A DNA stretch of 64,000 bases from Klebsiella pneumoniae (lineage in GTDB: Bacteria > Pseudomonadota > Gammaproteobacteria > Steroidobacterales > Steroidobacteraceae), in NCBI GenBank assembly GCA_945873095.1, contig CAMCBU010000006.1, forward strand, positions 1 to 64,000, given 5' to 3'. Positions 21,768-31,070 of the stretch are shown here, piece by piece. The translations under genes were made by a program, and so were the position numbers. The number at the start of each line of letters is the position of its first letter. Positions within the stretch are counted from its first letter, which is position 1. Below the pieces are notes generated by a model. That model saw nothing but the letters and a program-made list of their open reading frames with translations. It did not search any database and was not told the DNA's origin.

Positions 21768-22352
21768 TCAAGGTCGTCTGACGACGCGTTTGGTTTTCTT
21801 TGCGGAAACCTTTTGCTTGGCGTTCTTTGTCTTGGTTTTTTTCTTTTGGGTTTTTTTCTTGTTGGCTTTTTTCTTTTGGGCCGGTCGCTTGGCAGGCCAC
21901 AGCATCGTCCCGCGGCACTTGGGCGAGCCACAGCGACAGGCATAGATCTCATCGACATTCGGCGGATCGTTCTTGTCGCGACCGATCTCGTAGTCGTAGC
22001 CGAGCTCCTCGCCCTTGGCGATATCGCGTACCGCATCGATGAACACGCGACGCTCGGCGATCGCCGACTCGCAGTTACCGTCGCAGGAATGGTTGATGTA
22101 CCGCGCTGCGTTGCCCTTGCGACCGCCATCGATCACCGTCTTTCGATCGACGATGAACAGGAAGGTGTGGTTATCGTTCGGGTCGTGATCGGCGTAGCGC
22201 TCGTCGGCTTCCCGGTGTGAGATGCGCTCCCCGATGTACTCGACGATGCGGGTACCCTTCGGGATCCGCTTGGCGGCGAAGATGCCCTTGCCGTGAATCT
22301 TGGAATTGCGGACCTGAATCCATGGACTGGTTCGCATCAGGGGTATCGCCAC
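21768..22352 (-). CDS. SET domain-containing protein (putative protein-lysine methyltransferase) with lysine-rich C-terminal tail
   Basis: SET motifs GKGIFAAKRIPKGTRIVEYIGE, RYINHSCDGNCE, GEELGYDY; post-SET-like CRCGSPKCRG; tail AKRPAQKKKANKKKTQKKKTKTKNAKQKVSAKKTKRVVRRP (17 Lys in 41 residues). Confidence 0.93.
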   Translation of the reverse strand: MAIPLMRTSPWIQVRNSKIHGKGIFAAKRIPKGTRIVEYIGERISHREADERYADHDPNDNHTFLFIVDRKTVIDGGRKGNAARYINHSCDGNCESAIAERRVFIDAVRDIAKGEELGYDYEIGRDKNDPPNVDEIYACRCGSPKCRGTMLWPAKRPAQKKKANKKKTQKKKTKTKNAKQKVSAKKTKRVVRRP

Positions 22353-22382
22353 GCAGTATCTCCCGGAACAATGAGTCGGATG

Positions 22383-23177
22383 TCAAACGGCCACCGGCGC
22401 CTTGATCGCCGGGTGAAATTGGTAGTTTCGAAACTCGAAATCGTCGAACACATAATCGAACAGCGTCGGCGGCCGGCGGCCGATGACGAGCTGCGGCAGC
22501 GACAGCGGCGCGCGCGATAATTGCAGGTCCGCTTGCTCGAGATGATTCGAATAAAGGTGGCAATCGCCGCCCGTCCAGACGAAGTCGCCAACCTGCAGAT
22601 CGACTTGCTGTGCCACCATGTGCGTCAGCAACGCATACGAGGCAATGTTGAACGGCACGCCGAGAAAGATGTCGGCACTGCGCTGATACAGCTGGCACGA
22701 CAAGCGTCCGTCGGCCACATAGAACTGAAAGAACGCATGGCACGGCATCAAGGCCATGTCCGCCAAGGCGCCGACGTTCCACGCGCTCACGATGATTCGG
22801 CGTGAATCGGGTTGCTCACGCAACTGCCGTAGCACCTCGCTGATCTGATCGATCGAGCCGCCGCTCGGCGTCGGCCATGAACGCCACTGCTTGCCATAGA
22901 CGGGTCCGAGTTCACCCTGCTCGTCGGCCCACTCATCCCAGATCGTCACGCCATGCTCGCGCAGATAACGCGTGTTGGTTTCCCCTTTAAGGAACCACAA
23001 CAGCTCATGCACGATGGACTTCAGATGGATCTTCTTGGTGGTAACCAGCGGAAAACCGCCACCGAGATCGAAGCGCATCTGATAACCGAACACGGAGAGC
23101 GTGCCGGTCCCGGTCCGATCGGTCTTGCGCGCGCCGTGCTCGCGCACGTGACGCATGAAATCCAGATATTGCTGCAT
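22383..23177 (-). CDS. thyA: Thymidylate synthase
   Basis: Start [52 protein letters not shown]. Confidence 0.98.
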   Translation of the reverse strand: MQQYLDFMRHVREHGARKTDRTGTGTLSVFGYQMRFDLGGGFPLVTTKKIHLKSIVHELLWFLKGETNTRYLREHGVTIWDEWADEQGELGPVYGKQWRSWPTPSGGSIDQISEVLRQLREQPDSRRIIVSAWNVGALADMALMPCHAFFQFYVADGRLSCQLYQRSADIFLGVPFNIASYALLTHMVAQQVDLQVGDFVWTGGDCHLYSNHLEQADLQLSRAPLSLPQLVIGRRPPTLFDYVFDDFEFRNYQFHPAIKAPVAV

Positions 23178-23181
23178 GGGC

Positions 23182-23979
23182 TTACGCCGTGATCCTGTTA
23201 CCCGAAGGCAGATCACGCCGATACGCCAACAACAGCAGAACCACACCGGCGAGCAACATCGGCAAAGTGAGCACGTGACCCATGGTGAGCCAACCACCCG
23301 CGAGATACCCGATATGGGCATCCGGCAGACGCCAGAACTCGACGATCAAACGTCCCGACGCATACATGATCAGGAAGAGTCCGGAGGGTGCCCACTGCGG
23401 ACGCGGCTTCGAGGTGAACCACCACAGCACCGCCGCGAGCAACGCCCCTTCGAGCAGTGCCTCGTAAAGCTGGGTTGGATGGCGAGCCACGCCATCGACC
23501 AGCATGGCCCAAGGCACATCGCCCGGCCGACCCCAGAGCTCGCCGTTGATGAAGTTGCCAACGCGCACGGCAAGGATGCCGATACCCGGTAGCGCTGCCG
23601 CAAAATCGAAGACGTCGGCGACGCGCCGACCGCGCCGTTTTGCAAACAAGGCGAGCGCGACCAGCACGCCGATGAGTCCGCCGTGGAAAGACATGCCGCC
23701 TTCCCAGACCCGCAACAAATACAGCGGGTCTTGCAGCCAGAACTCCATGCCGTAGAAAAGGGTGTAACCGATTCGACCGCCCACGATGACGCCGAGCATC
23801 GCGAAGAACAAAAAGTCGTCGACATCGACGACCTTCCAAGTCGAGCCAGGCTGTGCAGCGCGACGCCGCGCCAGCCACCACGCCACGGCGAAAGCGACGA
23901 GGTAGGTCAGGCCGTACCATCGGACCTTGAGCGGGCCTAGCTCGAGTGCAACAGGATCAAAGCCGGGATAGACGAGCAT
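23182..23979 (-). CDS. lgt: Prolipoprotein diacylglyceryl transferase
   Basis: [34 protein letters not shown]. Confidence 0.97.
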   Translation of the reverse strand: MLVYPGFDPVALELGPLKVRWYGLTYLVAFAVAWWLARRRAAQPGSTWKVVDVDDFLFFAMLGVIVGGRIGYTLFYGMEFWLQDPLYLLRVWEGGMSFHGGLIGVLVALALFAKRRGRRVADVFDFAAALPGIGILAVRVGNFINGELWGRPGDVPWAMLVDGVARHPTQLYEALLEGALLAAVLWWFTSKPRPQWAPSGLFLIMYASGRLIVEFWRLPDAHIGYLAGGWLTMGHVLTLPMLLAGVVLLLLAYRRDLPSGNRITA

Positions 23980-23994
23980 GCCGTGATTCTACCC

Positions 23995-25230
23995 TCAGCT
24001 ACGTGTCACACGGCAGAAGAAAGCCTTCAGGTAGCGTGTCTCCGGAATCGCCGGATGCACCGGATGATCGGGCGATTGCATACCCTGGTAGACGATTTGG
24101 ACTGAACGATCCACATGCCTCGCCGCGGACTGAATCGCCGTTTGCAACGAGTCGATCGCCAGGTGGTAAGAGCACGAACAGCTGATCAGCAAACCCTCGT
24201 CGGCGAGCACCCGCAGCGCGAGTTGGTTCAACTTTCGGTAAGCCGCTTCGCCTTGAGGAATGTCTTTGCGCCGTTTAATGAACGCCGGTGGATCGACGAT
24301 CACCACGTCATAGCGCTCACCGGCCTCGGCGAGCTGTGAGAGCACCTCGAATGCGTCGCCGCGATGGGCGAAGAATTGGTGGTCGAAGAATGCGGCGGAC
24401 TCAGCCGGGTACGCTTGCCTCGCCACATTCGCTTGCGCGCGCTCGAGCGCCGATGCCGACGCATCCACACAGTCGATCCGACTCGCCCCGAGCGTAGCGG
24501 TAGTCGCGGCCCAACCGCCCGCGTAGCAGCAGACATCGAGAACTCGCGCACCCGCCTTCATGAACCGAGCCAGCTGGCTGCGATTGAAGGCTTGATCGTA
24601 AAACCAACCGGTTTTCTGGCCGCCCCCCAGTTCCGTCTCGAAGACGACCTGACCGCCATCGGCAGCCGATTCGACCACCTCCACCCGCTCCGGCGGTTCA
24701 CCCCACGCGGCATGGACCTCTTCGGGCAAACCTTCGAGTGCTCGCGCGCCACCGTCGTTCTTCCACAGCAGCACGCGCGGCTTCAGCACGCGGCGTACGG
24801 CCTCTTCGATGATCTGCTGCTGCAAGCTCATGCCGGCGGTGGTCAACTGACCCACCACGACGTCGTCGAAACGATCGAGTACGAGCCCGGGCAATCCGTC
24901 CGATTCGCCGTAAACCCAGCGATAGTGCGGTGAACGAAAGAGACGCTCACGCCAGCTCAAGGCACGGCGCAACTTCGCCGCGAACCAAGCAACATCGATG
25001 GTCTCGTCCTGACGCGAGAGCAGACGCGCGGCGATCAGCGTGGATGGATTGAGATAAGCCGTGCCGAGCGCCTGACCGCGCTGATCCTGCACGGTCACCA
25101 ACTGTCCCGACTCGAAGCTCGTCAGCGGTGTTTGGCTGGTATCGATCTCGTTGCTGAAGATCCAGAGATGCCCAGCGCGCAGTCGGCGCTCCTCGCCACG
25201 GCGCAGGCGCAATAACGGTCTGGAACTCAA
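23995..25230 (-). CDS. rlmI: Class I SAM-dependent rRNA (cytosine) methyltransferase, RlmI-like
   Basis: PUA-like N-terminus RLRRGEERRLRAGHLWIFSNEID; VLDVCCYAGGWAA; DVVIVDPPAF. Confidence 0.9.
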   Translation of the reverse strand: MSSRPLLRLRRGEERRLRAGHLWIFSNEIDTSQTPLTSFESGQLVTVQDQRGQALGTAYLNPSTLIAARLLSRQDETIDVAWFAAKLRRALSWRERLFRSPHYRWVYGESDGLPGLVLDRFDDVVVGQLTTAGMSLQQQIIEEAVRRVLKPRVLLWKNDGGARALEGLPEEVHAAWGEPPERVEVVESAADGGQVVFETELGGGQKTGWFYDQAFNRSQLARFMKAGARVLDVCCYAGGWAATTATLGASRIDCVDASASALERAQANVARQAYPAESAAFFDHQFFAHRGDAFEVLSQLAEAGERYDVVIVDPPAFIKRRKDIPQGEAAYRKLNQLALRVLADEGLLISCSCSYHLAIDSLQTAIQSAARHVDRSVQIVYQGMQSPDHPVHPAIPETRYLKAFFCRVTRS

Positions 25231-25264
25231 GGGATACTCCGCGCGATCGGCAATCGAGCCGATG

Positions 25265-25507
25265 TTACCGGATCGGCAGACCCTTCAGGGCACGCTCACG
25301 CCGCGCGTTCATCTGCGCATGCAGCTCCTTCATGACGTCCGAGCCGGTGGTGACGAACAAAAACGGCAACAGCCCGTGCAGGATGCAGGCGATGCCCGCC
25401 AACAACATTCGGCAACCGAAGGACGTGGCCTGCAGCAGGTGACCAAAGTAGCTCTCACCGATACTGGCGGGATGGGCGGTGAAAAGGCGGGACCACATGC
25501 GCTTCAA
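25265..25507 (-). CDS. Small conserved membrane protein (DUF6356-like)
   Basis: MKRMWSRLFTAHPASIGESYFGHLLQATSFGCRMLLAGIACILHGLLPFLF. Confidence 0.7.
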   Translation of the reverse strand: MKRMWSRLFTAHPASIGESYFGHLLQATSFGCRMLLAGIACILHGLLPFLFVTTGSDVMKELHAQMNARRERALKGLPIR

Positions 25508-25609
25508 GATAATCGGCCAGCGGCGAGATAGGGTTGCGAAAATCGAATTCCATTGGCTCTTGCGAGCAATTTTGTTTCTTAAAATTTAATTTTTATGTAA
25601 ATTCGTCTC

Positions 25610-26077
25610 ATGGACAAACTCGATAAGCGAATTTTAGACTTGCTGCAGAAGGATGCCGATCTGACCGCAGCCGATATCGCCGAACGAGTCGGCCTCTCAA
25701 AGGCCCCCTGTTGGCGTCGCATCCAGCGCCTACGCGAACGCGGCATCATCAAACGCACGGTGGCACTGCTCGACGCGCGGGCGCTCAATGTCGGGACGAC
25801 GGTGTTCGTGACCATCAAGGCGCCGAGTCACAGCGCAGGTTGGTTCGACAAGTTCGCCAAGGTGATTCGCGAGCTCCCCGAGGTCACCGAGTTGCATCGC
25901 ATGAGTGGTGATGTGGACTATCTGCTGCGGGTGGTCGTGCCGGACATCGACGGCTACGATGTCGTCTACAAGAAACTCATCGGTGCACTCGAGATGCTCG
26001 ATGTCAGCGCAAGCTTCTCGCTCGAGACCATCAAGTCGACGACGGCTCTGCCCCTGCATTACGCCAAAGCAGACTGA
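25610..26077 (+). CDS. Lrp/AsnC family transcriptional regulator
   Basis: LDKRILDLLQKDADLTAADIAERVGLSKAPCWRRIQRLRERGII. Confidence 0.95.
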   Translation: MDKLDKRILDLLQKDADLTAADIAERVGLSKAPCWRRIQRLRERGIIKRTVALLDARALNVGTTVFVTIKAPSHSAGWFDKFAKVIRELPEVTELHRMSGDVDYLLRVVVPDIDGYDVVYKKLIGALEMLDVSASFSLETIKSTTALPLHYAKAD

Positions 26078-26501
26078 GCCTTCGGCAGAGCGCCGCCTTC
26101 AGCGTCTCGAACACGAGCGGATCGAATGCGGGTGCGGCGGCCCAGTCGTACGCCCACGGATGCGCTACATCCAGCGGAGCCTTTTCGTCGGCGTAACGCG
26201 GCACGAGATGCACATGCAGCGCGGGTTCCAGATTGCCGAACATCGCGTAGTTGATCCGCAGCGCACCCGTCTCGGCGAGCAGGGCATCGCCGAATGCCGC
26301 CATATCCGCCAAGAACTGCGCTCGGCCTGGCGCATCGACCGCGTTCAGATGCGGCACAACAGGATCGGGCAACAGCAAGCAATAACCACGCAGGAACTGA
26401 CGCTCCCCGAAAACAGCCCAACCTGAGGGCAGGCGCGCGATCAGCGTCGGATCGCGCCCCTCGCGCAGCGCCGCGACACGCCGATGGATGGCCGTGCTCA
26501 T
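26031..26501 (-). CDS. HIT-like family protein
   Basis: LLLPDPVV...FGNLEPALHVHLVPRYADE (HIT HxHxxP-like). Confidence 0.8.
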   Translation of the reverse strand: MSTAIHRRVAALREGRDPTLIARLPSGWAVFGERQFLRGYCLLLPDPVVPHLNAVDAPGRAQFLADMAAFGDALLAETGALRINYAMFGNLEPALHVHLVPRYADEKAPLDVAHPWAYDWAAAPAFDPLVFETLKAALCRRLSLLWRNAGAEPSST

Positions 26502-26507
26502 GTCATG

Positions 26508-27104
26508 TCACTCCGGATCGAGCCCCAAAGCGCGCAGTGTACCGGTGGTCAACGCGGGGTCGCGATGGACGAACGCCTGCCAGCCACGCGCACAGGCGGC
26601 ATCCACGTTCTCGGCGCGATCGTCGATGAAGACCGTCTGCTCGGGCGACAAGCCGAACCGTCGCTCAGCCTCGAGGTAGATCCTCGGATCAGGCTTCATG
26701 ACGCCGGCCAAGTCGGAACGCAGCACATCGAGGGCGTAACGATGCAAACCTACGACCTGCTCAAGATGGGCCCAGTGCAGATCGCCCACGTTGGTCAACA
26801 GAAAAATTCGGTGACGCCGGCGCAACCGCTCGGCGAGTCGCAACATCGAGGGATCCGGTCGCAGCATGTCGACCCAGGCGGCCTCGAGTGCCGGTGCCGC
26901 AATCGGCTGCGGTGCCAACGCCGCCACCTGCTGCAGAAGTTGGGCTCCGCCCAATCGACCGGTTTCATGCGCGGTGAGATCGATGCGGCCGGTGACGTCT
27001 TCCAAAGTTCGAACCGACGCGCCGTGCTCGCGCAGCAAATCGAGTAGACGCTCAGGCTGCAGTGCGACGAGAACTCGACCGATGTCGAAAACTACATCGA
27101 CCAT
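26508..27104 (-). CDS. HAD family hydrolase
   Basis: VVFDIGRVL, LLTNVGD, MKPDPRIYLEAERRFGLSPEQTVFIDDRAENVDAA. Confidence 0.9.
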   Translation of the reverse strand: MVDVVFDIGRVLVALQPERLLDLLREHGASVRTLEDVTGRIDLTAHETGRLGGAQLLQQVAALAPQPIAAPALEAAWVDMLRPDPSMLRLAERLRRRHRIFLLTNVGDLHWAHLEQVVGLHRYALDVLRSDLAGVMKPDPRIYLEAERRFGLSPEQTVFIDDRAENVDAACARGWQAFVHRDPALTTGTLRALGLDPE

Positions 27105-27802
27105 GCGCGCAACTCACCCGCTCGAGCGGGGCCCGATCCGTACTCGCTAGGCACCATCGCCACCGCGAACGGGACCGCATCGATCGCCGTGCAGTGGGTA
27201 AAATCCTCCAGCGGCGCCCAGTCAGCCGCCGGATCAAAGAATTTCTCCGCAGCGGGCGCTGCGCGCAAACGCGCCACCCAATCACTCGTATCGAATCGCT
27301 CGCCCCGCAAGCCCGCGAGCAAAGCGTCGCGACACAGATCATCTTCGATGCATCGCTCGCGCGCTTCGTGGCCCATCGCGACGATGGTCACCTCCTTCGG
27401 CTGCAACGCACGCACCGCCGCGATCGTCGCCGATAGATTGACGAGCGCTCCGGTAAAAACCTGATCGGCGACGAGGAAGGCGGCGGTCAGGCCTTGCGTA
27501 CCCGCATGGGTCGTGTGAATGAGCGTTCGAGCATGCAAATTTTCACGCAATACTTCGGTCGGCGAGTTTCCGCAATCGAAACCGGGCAGTTTGCGCGCAT
27601 GCCGTTCGCCAATCAGCAAAGCCCGCGGGTCTGCCGCCTTCATCGCCCGAGCGAGCTCAATCTCGGCCACCGGCACGACGCGCTCGGCGCCCGCCGCGAG
27701 CGCATGGGCGATCAACGAACAGGCACGAAACACATCGATGACGATGGCAACCCCTTGCGCCGAAGCGGCGCCCGCCACGAAGTCGCTCGAGTGCAGCCGC
27801 AT
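27092..27802 (-). CDS. 2-phosphosulfolactate phosphatase (ComB) family protein
   Basis: VAIVIDVFRACSLIAHALAAGAERVVPVAE; GERHARKLPGFDCGNSPTE; HTTHAGTQGL; CxEDDLC-like CIEDDLCRDAL. Confidence 0.85.
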   Translation of the reverse strand: MRLHSSDFVAGAASAQGVAIVIDVFRACSLIAHALAAGAERVVPVAEIELARAMKAADPRALLIGERHARKLPGFDCGNSPTEVLRENLHARTLIHTTHAGTQGLTAAFLVADQVFTGALVNLSATIAAVRALQPKEVTIVAMGHEARERCIEDDLCRDALLAGLRGERFDTSDWVARLRAAPAAEKFFDPAADWAPLEDFTHCTAIDAVPFAVAMVPSEYGSGPARAGELRAWSM

Positions 27803-28960
27803 CTAGCGCTCGATCGTAAGCACGCTGCCGCGATCGTGACGATTCGAGTTCACCGACACCACCGTGGCCTTCGGAAAGAAATTGAACTCCGAGGCGCTCG
27901 CCCAGGTGTAGGCACCCATCGCACGTCCGACGATCAGATCGCCGGGCTCGAGTTCGGGCAGCAGGATGTTCTCGGAGATCACATCGATGCTGTCGCAGGT
28001 CGGACCCGCCAAGACCGAAGGGTGACGCTTGCCGCGCTTGAGCGTCTCGATCGGATAGCGCGCGTGGTCGAACAGTTGCCCACTGTAGGAACCGTACAGA
28101 CCATCGTCGAGGTAATACCACCAAAGCCCCTCGCGTTCGGCACGCCCCATCACCGACGCCACGCCGATCGCCGCGGGACCTGCGATGTAGCGCCCCGGCT
28201 CAGCGATGATGCGTACGCGCTTGGGCAACTTCGACAACGCAGCGCGGATCGGCGCGCAGAACTCGTGGATGATCGGTGCGCGCTGCGAATAGTCGATCGG
28301 GAAGCCCCCGCCGATATCGAGCGTATCGCAAGGTCCGAGTTTCTCCCGACGTGCCACCGCAAGCAGCCGAGCGCAGGCGTCGATCGCTTCGACGTGCTTC
28401 GAGGGATCGGCGGCTTGCGAGCCCACATGGAAAGACAAACCGCGCACGATGAGCCCCAAGTCGTGCGCCTTGCGAGCGAGCGCCAAGAGATTCTCGGGAT
28501 CGCAACCAAACTTACGCGAGAGATCGCACACGGCACCGGGACTGCGGAACGACACCCGCAGCAACACTTCGGCCTCATCGGCATAAGGGACGAACTTGCG
28601 CAATTCGTCCGGATTGTCGGCGACGAATACTTTGACGCCGCGCGCCAACGCCGCGCGGATGTCGATATCGCGCTTGATCGGATGCGTATGGATGCAGAGC
28701 TTTGGGTCGGCACCGAGCTTCGCGACGAGCTCCACTTCGCCGCTCGTCGCCAAATCCAAAAATCCACCCTCGGCAAGCACCGTTTGCACGACCGCCGGAT
28801 GTGGTAGCGGTTTCAGCGCATAGTGCAGATCGACGCCGGGCAGCGCACGCTGCAGGCCGCGGTACTGCTGCCGGATCCGCTCGCAATCGATGATCAGGAG
28901 CGGCGAGCCGAACTCGCGCACCAGACGTCGAATCTCTCGCGGCACAAAAGGGTCAATCAT
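27803..28960 (-). CDS. PLP-dependent ornithine/diaminopimelate/lysine decarboxylase, fold type III
   Basis: YALKPLPHPAVV, SFHVGSQAADP, LDIGGGFPIDY, GPTCDSIDVI, MGAYTWASASEFNFF. Confidence 0.93.
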   Translation of the reverse strand: MIDPFVPREIRRLVREFGSPLLIIDCERIRQQYRGLQRALPGVDLHYALKPLPHPAVVQTVLAEGGFLDLATSGEVELVAKLGADPKLCIHTHPIKRDIDIRAALARGVKVFVADNPDELRKFVPYADEAEVLLRVSFRSPGAVCDLSRKFGCDPENLLALARKAHDLGLIVRGLSFHVGSQAADPSKHVEAIDACARLLAVARREKLGPCDTLDIGGGFPIDYSQRAPIIHEFCAPIRAALSKLPKRVRIIAEPGRYIAGPAAIGVASVMGRAEREGLWWYYLDDGLYGSYSGQLFDHARYPIETLKRGKRHPSVLAGPTCDSIDVISENILLPELEPGDLIVGRAMGAYTWASASEFNFFPKATVVSVNSNRHDRGSVLTIER

Positions 28961-28995
28961 GATGTTGGAGTACCTAAAACGCAGTGGATAAGAAT

Positions 28996-30006
28996 TCAGC
29001 GTGCCGCAGCACGGCTCAGTCGATCCCGCACGGCATCCCACTCGGGACCCGTCGGAACCTGCTCGATGAGGATACGCGCGGCGTTTTCTTTGTCGAGCGA
29101 GCGCAAGTTGGCGTACAGATCGTGGGCGTAAGCGACCGATGACGCGGGCGCTTGCAGCCAACGGCGCACAGGCAGCGACATCGCGCCGCAAGCCGATGCC
29201 GGGCGCGTCTCCGCTCTACGACGTGCGAGCACGGCAACGGCTTCACCGGATGCACTGCAGGACTCGATCCGAGCATCGAGCGCCTCGACCGCCACGAGCT
29301 CGACCGGCGTCTGCGGTGCGTAGTGCTGCGGCGTGGAGCCCGGCACGCGCGGCGCAGTGGCCGACGAACCAAGCGCGAGCGGACCGATCAGCGCTTCGAG
29401 CCGCTCGCGGCCAATGATCCCGGGTCGCAGGATGCGCGGCGGCGTCTCGAGCAGCGAGAGAATTGTCGATTCGACACCCACTTCGCAGTCACCGCCCTCG
29501 AGAATCATCACGCCCTCGGGAAACTCTTCACGCACATGCAGGGCACAGGTCGGTGACACACGACCGTAGCGGTTAGCCGATGGCGCTGCGATGCCACTAC
29601 CGAAAGCACGCAGCAAGCGCTGCGCAACCGGATGACTCGGCACACGCACGGCGATGCTGGCCTGCCCGCCGGTCAAGACGGGCGAAACCTCGGCAGCGCG
29701 CGGTAACACCAACGTGAGTGGTCCCGGCCAAAACCGTTGCGCAAGCTGCTCCACTTGCTTCGCCGTGGGCGCGGGCAACTTAGCCACCCAACGTGACAGC
29801 GGCGCGCCATCGGCCAAATGCAAAATCAACGGATGATCGGTGGGACGACCCTTGGCCGCATAGATGCGTGACAACGCGGCCGAATTACCAGCATCCGCGC
29901 CGAGCCCGTAGACGGTCTCGGTGGGAAACGCGACGAGCTCTCCTGCCCGCAGCGCCTTCACGGCCGCAGCGATGTCGGCATCGCTGGCTTCGATCGGAGC
30001 GTTCAT
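28996..30006 (-). CDS. L-threonylcarbamoyladenylate synthase, long form with Sua5 domain
   Basis: AFPTETVYGLGADAGN; KGRPTDHPLILHLAD; C-terminal Sua5 region APRVPGSTPQHYAPQTPVEL. Confidence 0.93.
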   Translation of the reverse strand: MNAPIEASDADIAAAVKALRAGELVAFPTETVYGLGADAGNSAALSRIYAAKGRPTDHPLILHLADGAPLSRWVAKLPAPTAKQVEQLAQRFWPGPLTLVLPRAAEVSPVLTGGQASIAVRVPSHPVAQRLLRAFGSGIAAPSANRYGRVSPTCALHVREEFPEGVMILEGGDCEVGVESTILSLLETPPRILRPGIIGRERLEALIGPLALGSSATAPRVPGSTPQHYAPQTPVELVAVEALDARIESCSASGEAVAVLARRRAETRPASACGAMSLPVRRWLQAPASSVAYAHDLYANLRSLDKENAARILIEQVPTGPEWDAVRDRLSRAAAR

Positions 30007-30015
30007 CGCGAGATT

Positions 30016-31068
30016 TTACCCGAGGGCTGTCTCGGGCGCGGCAAACTCACGGGCGAGTTCGATGATGCTCTTCGGCGCTGACCCTTCGGCTTTATTGTTG
30101 ACGATGATCGTCACGTCGCGCCCGGCGGCGAGCGCGCGCCGTGCCAGCCCAACGATGTGTTGCCGCGCAGTGGGATCGGGATCAATCAACTGATCGAAGG
30201 GTGCGTAAGCGGCCTTGGCCGCCTCGTAACTGCGACCCGGCGCCAACAACCAACGGAGGACGAGTGGTCCGCTGGTGCTCGAGGCCTGCTCTGTGCTGCT
30301 CTCGCCCTGCGCGTCGACAGAGGGCATGCGCGGATGCTGCGCGTAGCCATGCACGGCACCCGCGGCGCGCAACATCTGCTGATAATCCGCACCGAGCATC
30401 TCGGGATCACGCCACTCGATGGCGTAGTTCACACCAACGGGCAGTGCGCGCAAAAAATCGTGGAGCCGCTGCAGCAATTCGCGGCGATAACCGAGTACAC
30501 GGGACCCGAGCGGCGAGAACTGGAACAACACGACGCCGAGCGTTTCGCCGAGCGCGCGTCGGGCCGGATCGATCACATGCCGAATCGCATGGTCCACATC
30601 GAGAAAAACATCGGGCACGTCCTCGAGATAGACCGGCCGGCGCGCCGACTTCGGCAGCATCAACGCGGCATGCGCCTTCAACAAAAAACGAAAATCGGTA
30701 CTGACCGCTTTGCGCATACGCGCCAAGGTGTCGGCATCGAGCGGTCGGTAGTAGCTTCGATCCACACCGACCGATCGCAACAAAGGATGAGCGGCGTAGG
30801 CGGAAAGTCCCGATCGGGCGAGCGTCGACTCGGCGTATTCGTCCGCGTAGACGAGACCATGCCAACCCGAGAAAGACCAAGTCGATGTTCCCATCCGCAA
30901 GCGAGCGGGCAGTTGCGCAGCCAGCGAGGCGTATTCGAGGGCCGCGGCTGCCACGGCCACTCGCGAGGACTGCGCGACACGACGAGGTGTGCCGCGACCC
31001 GCCGCAGGCGCCAACGGTTCGCCGAAAAGATCTAATCCGGCGGGCTCTGGGACCGCGGGATCAGACAT
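30016..31068 (-). CDS. DUF72 domain-containing protein
   Basis: RMGTSTWSFSGWHGLVYADEY; YAIEWRDPEML; IIVNNKAEGSAPKSIIELA. Confidence 0.88.
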   Translation of the reverse strand: MSDPAVPEPAGLDLFGEPLAPAAGRGTPRRVAQSSRVAVAAAALEYASLAAQLPARLRMGTSTWSFSGWHGLVYADEYAESTLARSGLSAYAAHPLLRSVGVDRSYYRPLDADTLARMRKAVSTDFRFLLKAHAALMLPKSARRPVYLEDVPDVFLDVDHAIRHVIDPARRALGETLGVVLFQFSPLGSRVLGYRRELLQRLHDFLRALPVGVNYAIEWRDPEMLGADYQQMLRAAGAVHGYAQHPRMPSVDAQGESSTEQASSTSGPLVLRWLLAPGRSYEAAKAAYAPFDQLIDPDPTARQHIVGLARRALAAGRDVTIIVNNKAEGSAPKSIIELAREFAAPETALG

Positions 31069-31070
31069 CG

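Noticed and set aside
21738-22220. 160-aa + strand ORF with Phe/Leu-rich membrane-like stretch (LLGVLCLGFFLLGFFLVGFFLLG)
   Set aside because: Exact antisense of the lysine-rich SET tail; the hydrophobic run is the complement of AAR codons
27494-28807. 437-aa ORF on + strand
   Set aside because: Antisense shadow of the PLP decarboxylase and comB genes
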